Shown piece after piece: positions 1 through 9,753 of a DNA stretch of 64,000 nt (position 1 is the first letter of the stretch; each line of letters begins with the position of its first letter). Source of the stretch: Cannabis sativa (Eukaryota; Streptophyta; Magnoliopsida; Rosales; Cannabaceae). The position numbers were made by a program, and so were the translations under genes. The stretch is from NCBI RefSeq assembly GCF_029168945.1, contig NC_083605.1, positions 40,747,280 to 40,811,279 of the forward strand, written 5' to 3'. The notes under the pieces were generated by a model. The model did not search any database. It saw only the letters and a list, made by a program, of their open reading frames with translations, and was not told the origin of the DNA.

Positions 1-1016
1 ACTAATGACGTGTCTATATCGTGGAACATATAGAGCGTTCTATATGACTGAGAGTGCAATTCCAAGTTCTAAGTGTGGATTCAATGAGGAATTAATAAGT
101 TAGGGAATTTACTTGGTAAATTCGGTTCGACTTATTGGAAGCTCGGTTATATAGACCCTTGGTCCCCATACTAGTTGAGACCCTACTCCTTGTAAGACTC
201 AGTTAATTGATTTTAATTAATCAATTATAATTCTAAAAGTTAGACTATGTCTACTTTATGAATTTTCACTAAGCAATGGCGAAATTGTAAAGAAAAGAGA
301 TTTTAGGTTTATTTATTGATTAAGAGACTTTATATGTCTAAATTAATAAATATATTAAATGACAATATTATTTAATAATTATTTTCAAGTTATTAAATAA
401 TTAGAATTGGCATTTAAAAGGTTAAATTGGAAAATTTGCATTTTTGAGAAAATGGGAATGGAAAATAACAAAATAGGAAAGTTGCAAAGTGAGGCCCAAT
501 ACCCTTTGTATGGCCGGCCACATGCATGAGAATTTCCATTTGTAGTTTCTATTATTTTAATGCCATACAATTCTAACCTAAACCTAGAGGGTTTTCTATA
601 AATAGAAAGTGTTGGCTTGAGTAAACACACACAACTTCACACATTGTTTCCTTCGGAAAAGGCCACACGGCACCTTCTCTCTCTCTCTTCTTCTCTGTAT
701 TTTCGAAATCTCTTGAGTGATGAGTAGTGGCCACACACATCAAGTGGTATCTCAATCATAGTATGTAAGACTATGGAAATTCTGCATCAAAGAAGGAGAA
801 AAGAAGATCCAGATTCAGATCTTGATTATGCTTTGCTACAGAAAGGAATCAAGGGCTAGAGATATGAATGGAAGGAGTCATATTATTCCGCTGCACCCAC
901 TGTAAGGTTTTCTTAACTTTATATGTGTTTATTTTCATTGTTTTAGAATTCATATTAGGATGTTAATCAAACATACTTGGTAGTAAATTTAGATCCTCAT
1001 AAAATAATTTCCAACA
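1..1016 (+). mobile_element. Ty1/copia LTR, 3' part, cut by window edge
   Basis: The sequence matches the last ~1015 bases of the complete solo LTR at 57661-59505, including the TATA box, the CT-rich leader and the terminal ATAATTTCCAACA ending in CA at 1016. The U3 start (TGTTGGG...) lies left of the window, so I cannot tell whether this is a solo LTR or the 3' LTR of a full element. It is followed directly by Gypsy RNase H sequence, so it interrupts the Tat element at 1017. The right-hand TSD would be TGCAT (1017-1021). It belongs to the same subfamily as the LTRs of element A. Confidence 0.9.
597..604 (+). promoter_or_regulatory. LTR TATA box
   Basis: TATAAATA lies in the block conserved in every copia LTR of the window. 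A CT-rich stretch follows at about 675-695, typical of a plant LTR transcription start. The same box is at 8081-8088, 12663-12670 and 59091-59098 on the plus strand, and as TATTTATA at 21973-21980 and 63719-63726 for minus-strand elements. Confidence 0.7.
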
Positions 1017-1029
1017 TGCATATGTAGCA

Positions 1030-1233
1030 ATAGTCTGGGAACTGCTCCATGAGTTTGCAGACTATAAAGTGGAAAGAATCCCTTGAGAAAAGAATGGTCA
1101 CGTGGACTGTCTGGCTAAGTTAGCTTCAGACAACGAAATCGAGAAACTGGGGGTGGTACCTGTGGAACGCCTTGTAGAGCCAAGCATCAAAATAAAAGAA
1201 GCCATAACAACGGTTGGGTAAGAACCCAATTGG
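1030..1233 (+). pseudogene. RNase H C-terminal tail of Tat Gypsy pol
   Basis: Reading in frame with the integrase gives VWELLHEFADYKVERIP, a stop, then EKNGHVDCLAKLAS, the usual end of plant Gypsy RNase H. Two in-frame stops are seen: TGA at 1084-1086, where the family has Arg (CGA to TGA fits deamination of methylated C), and TAA at 1219-1221 just before EPNWM. The remainder of RNase H and RT is off the window, left of the copia LTR. Confidence 0.8.
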
Positions 1234-2466
1234 ATGGTCCCCATCATCGACTACATAACAAAAGGTGAGTTGCCCCAAGAAAAGGCACTGTCCAGAAGGA
1301 TTAAGTATCAAGCTCATCGTTATGTGATGATGGATAAAATTCTCTATCGAAGAGGACTCAGCATGCCTTATTTAAGGTGTGTATCGGACACTGAAGCTAA
1401 GAAAATCATGCTAGAGGTCCATGAAGGGCTCTGTGGAGATCACACAGGAGGACCAAGTCTCTCAAAGAAAATATTAAGACAAGGGTACTTCTGGCCAACC
1501 ATGAAAAAAGATTGCATAGACTACGTCCAGAAATGTGATTCGTGCCAAAGGTTCGCAAACATACCGAGAGCTCCTCCCAATGAGATAACCCTAATGGCTA
1601 GTCCCTGGCCCTTTGCGGTCTGGGGAGTAGATCTTATTGGGTCCCTGCCAACAGGAAAGGGAGGAGTAAAGTATGCAATAGTAGCAGTAGACTACTTCAC
1701 CAAATGGACGGAGGCTGAGCCAATGAAGACTATAACTGCTAAAAAAGTACTAGACTTTGTTATTAAAAACATAGTGTGTCGATACAGCTTGCCTCACAAA
1801 ATAGTCTCTGACAATGGAAAGCAATTCGATTGCGAAGAGTTTACTGACTTCTGCAACCAACACGGAGTCGTTAAAAGCTTCTCCGCGGTGGCAAGGCCGC
1901 AAACAAACGGACAAGCAGAAGTAGTCAACAAAATCCTAAAGGTCACCCTAAAGAAAAAGCTGCTGGCCTGCAAAAAAAATTGGTCTGAAGAATTGCCAAG
2001 AGTGTTATGGGCCTACCGGACGACCCCAAGAACTACGACCGGCCACTTGCCTTTTTCAATGGCGTACAATTGTGAAGCAATGGTCCCAGTGGAAACGTTA
2101 TTCCCATCGCACAGGAGAACAACCTACGATCTAGCTACGAACCAAGCTTTATTACAGGAAGCGTTGGATCAAGTAGAGGAACTCTGGGACGAGTCTCAAA
2201 TACGAATGGCAGCTTATCAAAAGAAGGTGACTAAGTACTTTAACTCTAAAGTTAAAAATAGAAAATTTAATATTGGGGATATGGTCTTAAGAAGAGTCTT
2301 CCCAGCCACTCAAGAACCCGGAGTGGGGGTACTTTGGCCAAATTGGGAAGGGCCATATGAAATTGAGGATGAGACCGGCTCCGGAACCTATAAGCTAAAA
2401 AGGATGGACGGAACCATTGTGCCAAGGGCTTGGAACGCCGATCATCTCCGAAAGTATTACCATTAG
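1234..2466 (+). CDS. Integrase (Tat-lineage Gypsy), open frame
   Basis: A 410-codon open frame covers essentially the whole integrase, which inserts element cDNA into the genome. The zinc-binding HHCC residues are H63, H70, C101 and C104. The catalytic triad is D133 (WGVDLIG), D193 (VSDNGKQF) and E229 (NGQAEV), with 35 residues between the last two, as expected for DD35E. A GPY-type C-terminal module (GPYEIEDETGSGTYKL) lies near the end. The Met at 1234 is probably not a true start: integrase is made from a longer Pol polyprotein, and the upstream frame is closed only by stops at 1084 and 1219. The frame ends at HLRKYYH, the usual Tat terminus. No chromodomain follows. Confidence 0.92.
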   Translation: MVPIIDYITKGELPQEKALSRRIKYQAHRYVMMDKILYRRGLSMPYLRCVSDTEAKKIMLEVHEGLCGDHTGGPSLSKKILRQGYFWPTMKKDCIDYVQKCDSCQRFANIPRAPPNEITLMASPWPFAVWGVDLIGSLPTGKGGVKYAIVAVDYFTKWTEAEPMKTITAKKVLDFVIKNIVCRYSLPHKIVSDNGKQFDCEEFTDFCNQHGVVKSFSAVARPQTNGQAEVVNKILKVTLKKKLLACKKNWSEELPRVLWAYRTTPRTTTGHLPFSMAYNCEAMVPVETLFPSHRRTTYDLATNQALLQEALDQVEELWDESQIRMAAYQKKVTKYFNSKVKNRKFNIGDMVLRRVFPATQEPGVGVLWPNWEGPYEIEDETGSGTYKLKRMDGTIVPRAWNADHLRKYYH

Positions 2467-2874
2467 TCCAAAATGTAAACTTAGTTCTTGTTAAAAGAGT
2501 TTGTACCGTAAAAGTGTATGTAACCTCTAAGTTTCAAATAAAATCTGAGTGCCTTAAAAACAAAATTTTCATGCCACTCAGGGGGGTACTAAGACATACC
2601 GCACGGACAAACATAAATCAGGCTAAAAGTAAAAAGCAAAGTCAAAAAGAATATGTATCAAAGTGAACATACATATATATTTATAATATCCTGACCCAAA
2701 GGGCAGGTCCAAAAAGAAAAAATATATAAAGGGTCTGGGGACGGGCTGTAATAACTGTCTCCCCTTAGAAAATAAACAGCTAAATTAAAATTGTCTTGAA
2801 GGAAAGAAAAATGGCTGTATATAAAAAAAAAGAGAGATATGATTATAATGCTGAAATGGGTTGGACTCCGTGGC

Positions 2875-3500
2875 CTAGTCGATGCGAGGAGGAAGATGAG
2901 GGCCCCGACGCGCTTCAAGCAAAGCATCAAGCCTTTTCTTCTTCTCCCGGAATTTAGTAAGAGCCTTTCAGGCTTGGGATAGAAGTCAAGCTTAATACTT
3001 TGGCCATTTGACTGCCAGGTCATGTAGACGTCGTCATCAAAGCACTTGGCGCAATGCTTGCAGGAGACGGGGGTCAGAAGCTCATCTCTTTTAGCCTTCT
3101 TCAAGGCCTGGTCTCTGAAGTCCCTCAGCTCCACAGCCAGGTTGGCCTTAGACTGCAAGTCTGCCTGGTGCAACTCCTCTAGGGACTTCCCCTTGGCAGC
3201 CATTTCGTCCACGGCTTCCCTGGCCTCCTGAAGCTCGCGTCTGGCCATAGCCACGGCCTCGCCCTCCACCTTGAGCGCCTCCTGGTGCCTCGCCTCCACT
3301 TCGGCCTCCCTCTGCTTGGCCTCCTCTCGAAGCTTTGCCTCCACTACGGCCTCCGTCCGTTGAGCCTCCTCCTGAAATGCCTGCCTTTTGGCAGACAAGT
3401 CCCGAAGGATCCTCACGGCCTCGTCTATGCCCCCGAATTTGGACATGACGAAGTCGTGGTCAATTAAAGTCTTGGAAAGGCGGCCGGTCTCAGAAGTAAT
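2875..3500 (-). pseudogene. Antisense gene of Tat element, exon 3 (coiled coil)
   Basis: A 77-base intron (3501-3577) ends in TCTTTTTTCAG, and the exon starts ITSETGRLSKTLIDHDF. About 110 residues of Glu/Ala/Lys/Arg-rich heptad sequence follow (for example EAQRTEAVVEAKLREEAK), a clear coiled coil. A Cys-containing stretch (SCKHCAKCFDDDVYMTW) comes next. The frame shifts near 2955; in the alternative frame it ends EARRGPHLPPRID with a stop at 2875-2877. A coiled-coil C-terminal exon suggests an oligomerising protein; no enzyme motif is visible. Confidence 0.6.
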
Positions 3501-3577
3501 CTGAAAAAAGAGACAAGAGTGAGATTAGATGCCTTAGAAAAAATATCAAGGGATGGAATAAATTACAGAGTACTCAC

Positions 3578-4258
3578 CGCAGCCATGGCAGAGCTAATGT
3601 CTTGGACCTGGTACATAGAGTTCAGAGAGGCGCAAGCAGCATATCTTTTAGGCAGGAATTGCGTCAGGTGGGGGACGAACTAGCTAGTCATCTCTGAGGC
3701 AAAAGGAGGCAGAGTGGGCCCGACGAAGCGGTTGAACCAGTCTGTCAGCAGATCCATGTTCAGGTCCCACGGATTCTGGAAGGCTTCCTCGTGGAGAGTG
3801 TTCTGTTGCTCCTCCCGTAAAATCCTCTTCAAAGCCTTCACCTAAGCATGCCTCCGACTGTACTCGTCGAGGGCGTAGTTGTGCTTGGCCACGCAGAGAT
3901 TTTGCCTCTCCTCATCTACAGGCACCGGAGTGAACACTACGTCGTGTGGCACAGTGTATTCCTCCGCCTCGGAAGGAATCCCAGAGTCATTGCTGAGCGC
4001 CGGAGTGTCCCCCCTCCAGGTCCGCTTAGAAGGTTCGCCTCCACCATCTTGCCCTTTCGCTTACGCTCAAGGGCGGCTGCGTCCGCCACTTCACCTTCTT
4101 CAACTTCCTCCTCCTCGTCCACCAAGACGATTGTGCCTGAGGGGGCGTTGGAGGAGGACCTCCTGGGGTAACCAACTGGGAAGCAGCTGGAGGCGGAGAA
4201 GCATCGGGGTTGTAAGCCTCAGCAAGAGTAGCCAAGAGGTCGTCCATGGGTCTGGCTG
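3578..4258 (-). pseudogene. Antisense gene of Tat element, exon 2
   Basis: After an 83-base intron (4259-4341, ending TTTGTTGCAG) the coding sequence resumes with MDDLLATLAEAYNPDAS, a Pro-rich run, an acidic run (DEEEEVEEGE) and a basic patch (ERKRKGK) that could be a nuclear signal. Two frame changes are needed, near 4125 and 3990, and stops occur after DEYSRRHA and SEMTS. The exon ends QVQDISSAMAA directly before a strong donor GTGAGTAC at 3577. The composition and clean splice sites support one spliced antisense gene damaged after insertion. Confidence 0.6.
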
Positions 4259-4341
4259 CTGCAACAAAGAAATAAGTTAAGTGTTAGGCCATTCATGAGA
4301 ACAACATACACTTAGCGAAAAAGCAATAAAACTAGTCCTAC

Positions 4342-5745
4342 CCTGACTCTCTATTTCGGCCCTAGCAAAGTCTCAAATCATGACGCTGGCTTCATCATCC
4401 CCGAGATAACTGTCTGAGGGAATAAACCAGCTGGGAGATACGTATGTTGAGTAATCCAAAGGAATAGGCGCTGGAGGTCTAGAACCCATCCGGGACCGAC
4501 CTAAATAATAGCCTAAGTGGGAAAAATAATACTCTTTGGCATGATTCCCCCACCGGGTAGAAGGCATTCTAAACCTACGGAGATGCTCATCGAACCCTAT
4601 AGGCCTAAGGCTGGTATACTCACGGACGAGAGGAACATAATATACTGTCAAAGAGGACTTACTAGAACCCAAAGTGCTGCCATCGAGAGCTCCGGTATTT
4701 AGGACCGGGACAACAGGCTTGGGCTTGCGGGTCCTCCGCTCCGGTGGAGCTTCCAGGCAAAGAGTCCTCCCGGCAGCCGCCTAGGCGTTGATATAGGCCA
4801 GTTCCTGTTCCCTCTTAAACAGGTACTTCTGGTACTTTTCTTCCGCCGTGGCGATGATGTCTACCCGGAGTGCCCTCTCTGCTGCTGGAGTCCTTGCGTT
4901 CGTGCAGATGACTTTGGAAAGGTTGAAGTCATCCACCGACTGGTTCTCCGATATTAGTTTGGCCTTCCGATAGTTCTCTGTCGTGACCAGCTCCCCGACA
5001 TCGAGGGCCTTCTTATCGTATGTGGAGAAGGTCTTGGCCCGTTGAAGGAAAATTTGGGTAGGCGCGGTCCTCATGTAGGGAGGGATCCTAACCCACTCCG
5101 TGAGAAGCTCCGGGTGGTCCATGGCTTGGAAACCGGAGGAGAAGAAGAAGCGGTGACGATACTCTTTCACGTGCTTCTGATGGTTGAAAGGGACTAGGCC
5201 CTCATTCAAAGGATGGCCCGAAGGCCATAATAACCGTCCTTAAATTTGTCTCCCTTCTTGGGGATATAAACTAGTTCATAAAAATACCAAATTTCTGCTG
5301 GACTGGGCGATCCCCAGCTCCGGGTAGCGTAAAATATAAAAAGGCCTGAAAGCAGGCGATAGGCTTGGGGAATCAGTTGGTACGGCGCAAGGCCAACAAA
5401 TACAAGGAAATTTATAAAATACTCCTGGAGGGGAAGCATAGCCCCAGACATCAGGTGGGTCTGGCTCCAAGCTCCAAAACCCCCGTAATTATGGTTGGGT
5501 GTCTCCTCGTCCCTAGGCAGTCGGTGATAGGTCCCGGAGGTCGAAGGCTTGATGCCGGCCACAACCACAATCTTCTCCAGCTGGTGGGCGCAGGTCAAAG
5601 TAGAGTGGAGCTCAGCCACCTCCCACCCGTTGGCACGGGACTTGTACGCTTCCTGGGCCACAGGACCCTGCATGACCTCCTCCAGGGTGGCCAAACGTAC
5701 TTCCCCTTTCTTTGAAGACTTAGAACCGGATGCGAAAGTAGACAT
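4342..5745 (-). pseudogene. Antisense gene of Tat element, exon 1
   Basis: On the strand opposite pol, an ATG at 5745 (MSTFASGSKSS) opens a long coding stretch rich in aromatic residues (GLFIFYATRSWG, IWYFYELVY, YRHRFFFSSGFQAM). Blocks like this occur in extra antisense ORFs of Tat-type elements and resemble plant-transposon-associated proteins of unknown function. The frame breaks near 5207 by a small indel, then runs on to about 4342 with in-frame TAG after AYINA (near 4781) and TGA near 4370, both compatible with single C-to-T changes. It ends at CAG followed by a donor-like GTAGGA at 4341-4336. Function unknown; the lineage habit is known, the exon model is mine. Confidence 0.65.
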
Positions 5746-6365
5746 TTTTGGTTCTCAAAAAATCGAAAAAATCCAGCAGTTAGACGCTGAACCAAACCCT
5801 AATTCAAAAAGGGAATGGGGGTCCCCTAACCGCTGGAAAGAGGCCCCCTCCAGACACTTGCCAAAAAAGAAAGCCCCAAAAGGTTTTCCTTGACAAGAGT
5901 TGGATGCAAGAATCCGAAAGGTAGTGACATTGAAAAAAACTAAAGAGAGAAAGGGAAAAAAAAGGGGAAAACTAAAAAGGCGAGGTCTACTCTAAGCCCT
6001 AAAGCGGTCATTACATGAAATGAGAATGATGCCCTGGCAAAAACATAGAAGTAAACGCAAAAGAGGGAGAATTTAACACATCATTCAGAAACTCAAACAA
6101 AACTATTCCCAAAAGTTCAACATCCAACCTAGAAACCGTAAAGCATGCTATATAAACAAACAGTAAGCAAGCGTACGAGATATGAAGAACTTACATGAAG
6201 TTTGAAGGTTGGGAGTTGGTGTTGATCGCCGGTAAAACGTAGACTGGCAGCGTCGAAGGAAGAAGAGCAAGAAATCAATGGTGCTTAAAGTTTCTTTTCT
6301 CTTTAGAAAACTCTGAGGAAATTTGGTGAAATGCTGAAAGTATCCAAATGAAGTAAGAAGGCTGG

Positions 6366-6373
6366 CTTTTATA
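6366..6373 (-). promoter_or_regulatory. Candidate promoter of the antisense gene
   Basis: Read on the minus strand this is TATAAAAG, about 620 bases upstream of the antisense ATG at 5745. Between them, a GTAAGT donor at 6194-6189 and a branch-like CTAAC plus pyrimidine-rich stretch before 5745 suggest a 5' leader intron. Inference from motifs only. Confidence 0.4.
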
Positions 6374-6690
6374 GGCCGAAACAGGCGTGAGACAGCTCTG
6401 ATCAGCCACCATCGAACGGTTAGGATGGCAATCGATTCAAATTCTACAGATCCAACGGTTTGATTAAACCCTCATCAAGGCGGTAGAAAACGTTTGAGTA
6501 CCCATCTGACACCCATTTAATGCGCCGTATCAATAAATGGACAAGAAACGAATCGACGCCTGCAAAAAGAAATAACTGCAGTAATGGTGATCATTAATAT
6601 ATCACCACGCGCCCAAAGCACATGCCAGGAAGCTGATAAGGCAATCGGAGGCATCTAAGCAAGCCTTGTTCACTCCATCACCAAACAAGG

Positions 6691-6702
6691 CTTGGGGGTA
6701 AA
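6691..6702 (+). other. Polypurine tract (PPT)
   Basis: CTTGGGGGTAAA sits directly before the 3' LTR start TGTTGCCCC. This is the expected primer site for plus-strand DNA synthesis of the Tat element. Confidence 0.75.
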
Positions 6703-7448
6703 TGTTGCCCCTGATTTTGCCCAAAATACGTGGACCAATCGGATGATGACACGTAGATGGAAAGGGCTTGGTGTTTAAATAAATCAGCTAAGTCTCTTTA
6801 ACTAAAGGGATCAGCTTTAGACATGCCTCCCGGAGAAGGCATGTCAGTCTCACATGCTTCCGGAGAGCAAGGCTACAACAAAGCTTCTCCGGGAGGTGTC
6901 AGATCCTATCTGAACAGTCATCTCACATTTAATGTCGCACGGGAGGAGGCGTATTGAAACTGCCATATGTCTTAAAGTCTGACGGCACAACTCCCACTCT
7001 GGAGCTACTATGCTATGATTAATGAGCCTAGTGACGGCTACTTTATGAGGACTCACATCAGTCAAAAAGGATAAAGGTCTACATCCATAAACCCCTACAA
7101 AACCTAGGGATTAGACCATGCATTTCCTATGATATATTCATTGGGAATGTGTGGCTCTATTGATAGTTGTAGAAAGACATGTACCTCAATTCTAGCGATC
7201 ACCCCACAAAAACCCTATAAATACCCCCCAAACTCATTAAGGCAAGGGTCGAGAATTCTGGGTTTCATAAGAACTAGAAGAGGAGAAATCCACCAAGAAC
7301 ATTCTCTGTAATAAATACTATCATAAATACATAGACTCGTGGACTAAGGCTCATTAATGCCCTAACCACGTAAAAAATCTCTCTCTTAATTCTTTATATC
7401 TCTCTTAATTATTATTATTATATTGGTTGCCGAAAACCTCGGTCAACA
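6703..7448 (+). repeat. 3' LTR of the Tat Gypsy element
   Basis: It starts TGTTGCCCCTGATTTTGCCC and ends ACCTCGGTCAACA, 746 bases with TG...CA ends. A TATAAATA box is at 7216-7223. The motif GACTCGTGGACTAAGG with CCACGTAAAAA near the 3' end recurs in the relic LTR at 41776-42677. Confidence 0.85.
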
Positions 7449-8511
7449 AGGATCATTGATCAAATTAGGATTATAACAATGGATAATTAATAGCGTGTCT
7501 ATATGGTGGAACATATAGAGTGTTCTATATAGCTGAGAGTGCAATTCTGAGTTCTATGCGTGGATGCAACAAAGAATTAATTAGTCATTGAATTTACTTG
7601 GTAAGTTCTTGATCTGCTTAGTGGAAGCTCAGATATATAGGCCCATGGTCCCCACACAAGTTGAGACAATACTACTTGTAAGACTCACTTAATTGATTTT
7701 GATTAATCAATTATAATTCTAAAATTAGACTATGTCTAGTTTGTGAATTTTTCACTAAGCAAGGGCAAAATTGTAAAGAAAGAGTTTCTAGGGTATATTT
7801 GTTAACTAAGAGACTTTGGCTAGTCTAATTAAAATATATTAAATGACAATATTATTTAATAATTAATTTTAGTTATTAAATAGTTAAAATTGGCATTTAA
7901 ATGGTTGAATTTGAAAATTGGTGTTTTTGAGAAAATGAGATGTAGAAATGATAAAACAGCAAATTGCAAAAGTGGGGCTCAATATCCATAGCCTTGGCCG
8001 GCCACTTATGTAGGATTTATCATTTAATATTTTCATTATTTTAATGCCAAATAATTCAAACCTAACCCTAGGTGGCATACTATAAATAAGTAGTGATGGC
8101 TTCAGAAAAAGATGATGCATCTTATTCCTTTCAGAGAAAAACCTGAGTGGCTTCTACCTAACCTAGCTGCCACCTATCTTTCCCTCTTCTTCATTATTGA
8201 TTCGAAACCCTTGAGTGAAAGAGTAGTGCCCACACACAGCAAGTGGTACCTCAATCATAGTGTAGAAGATGGGGAAGAATTCAAATTCAACAGAAGGACA
8301 TTCGGACTCAGATCTTGGTGATACTCTGCGACAGAAAGGATACAAGGGTTAGAGATCTAAGTGGAAGGAGACATATTATTCCGCTGCAACCACTGTAAGG
8401 TTTCTCATACTTTATATGTGTTTATCTATAATCGTTTTAGAAGTTCATATTTAGGATGTTAAACAACATACTTGTGAGTAGATCTAAGATCCTGGTAAAA
8501 TAATTCCAACA
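7449..8511 (+). mobile_element. Ty1/copia LTR, 3' part (host of the Tat insertion)
   Basis: The sequence starts at a point equal to about 58462 of the solo LTR at 57661-59505 (GGATCATTGATC.. then GATTATAACAATGG) and runs to AATTCCAACA at 8511. It ends abruptly at the Tat LTR on the left, so the Tat element lies inside it and its 5' part is outside the window. It belongs to the subfamily of 11257-13115 (CTTGTGAGTAGATCTAAGATC). TATA box at 8081-8088. Right TSD would be ACAAC (8512-8516). Confidence 0.85.
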
Positions 8512-9668
8512 ACAACACCTAAACAACCTAAAATAGATACTTGGTACCACCCCAAGCCAAAAACAAAACTTGAGGAAAAACTAAAAATTTCTCCTAGAGG
8601 ACAACCGATCGATCGGTTCTGTTGCACTAGAACCAACCGGTCGGCCGGTCCTGGCAGGCCAAAACTCTTGGGTTTTCATCCCTAAATTCAAACCAAAACC
8701 CTTCCAAACCTGACCATCAACTCCCAAATAGTATAATATCACAAATATAAGATATTCAAACCCTCGATTCATAATAATTCAATCAAATACCAATTTTACC
8801 ATGGTTGAACCAAAACTAAGCTCCTTAATCAAAACTTCCCATTCTAAACCAAGCAGCCCCAAATTCACATCAATTGAATCCTAAACACTCTTAAAATTAA
8901 AACCAAACAAACTCTAAAACTAGACTAAACATACAACCATGAAATCTTGGTAAAACCTAACCAAAACAAGCCTACAACTAGAAAAATCCATAAATAGCAT
9001 AGCAAGAAGCTTACCTCAAGATTTTGACAGCAGCTAAGGTAAATTTTCTAGCAAAATCTAAGCTAAAATATGATGAACAAGATTGATCCCCCTGGTTCCT
9101 TCTATGGCCGAAAGAGAGGAGAGAGAAAGAGCAAAAATGGTTTCTCTTAATTTGATCTTTATCCTATTAAATGTTCTTTCTTTCTTTCATTTATGTAAAC
9201 CCTACTAAATTAATAAATTTAAAATAATAATCAACCAAAATAGCAAAACACCTAACCTGGCATAATGACTAAACTACCCCTCTCCCAAAAGCTAAGCTAA
9301 ACACATCCTAAGGGTATTTTGGAAATTTTAACTAATCCACCAAACTGACATCTTAAAATTCTAAACTAGTCTGATATAATTACAATTTAATTCATCATTT
9401 ATTATCGTGACATTTCTGACCACTCCATCAAGTTCCACGGTCGTCGGGCCTGAAAATATTTTATCTCATAAATAGTGTTTACTATTCCCACAATATCCAA
9501 TAAAATCTTCGTAATTAATAAATTACGCTTTATTAATCACTTATTAAATTTACTCTAATTATCAAACACTAGCTTAAGTAAGATCATAATCTTACTCCAG
9601 TATCAACAAATCACATATTTAATAAAATATGTCCAATTAAATATAATAATATTTTCTGAGATATTACA
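8512..9668 (-). repeat. 3' LTR of old Gypsy element C (partial)
   Basis: The right edge ...GATATTACA is followed by ACTATCTCCTCCTTAC, the minus-strand polypurine tract, and then the integrase tail, the same layout as in elements D and E. The outer end is missing because the copia LTR ending at 8511 lies in it. It contains a perfect 16-base palindrome AACCGATCGATCGGTT at 8603-8618 and a near-palindrome ACCGGTCGGCCGGT next to it, comparable to the palindrome cluster in D and E LTRs. No coding sequence is seen. Confidence 0.7.
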
Positions 9669-9753
9669 ACTATCTCCTCCTTACAAAAAATTTGTCCTCA
9701 AAATTCACATGAATAGCTCGGGATACTACTCTTGCATCTGCGACTCTAACACC
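9669..9753 (-). pseudogene. Gypsy C: polypurine tract and last integrase codons
   Basis: On the minus strand this reads ...ESQMQE, stop, YPELFM, equivalent to the ESDMRAQYPELF end of D and E, then GGAGGAGATAGT before the LTR. It is separated from the rest of the integrase (23411 onwards) by copia element A. Confidence 0.7.

Larger units (their letters stand above)
1017..7448 (+). mobile_element. Tat-lineage Ty3/Gypsy retrotransposon, 3' portion
   Basis: Order on the plus strand is RNase H tail, integrase, a long region with an antisense intron-containing gene, a polypurine tract and a 3' LTR ending at 7448. An extra gene between pol and the 3' LTR, read antisense, is known for Tat/Retand-type plant Gypsy elements, and the integrase sequence fits that clade. 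gag, protease, RT and the 5' LTR are not in the window: a copia LTR interrupts the element at 1016. On the right, the flank continues a copia LTR (7449-8511) from mid-LTR, so this element inserted into that LTR; the right TSD would be AGGAT (7449-7453). Confidence 0.85.

Noticed and set aside
3046..3467. Plus-strand frames over the coiled-coil exon
   Set aside because: Shadows of the low-complexity Glu/Ala-rich antisense exon.
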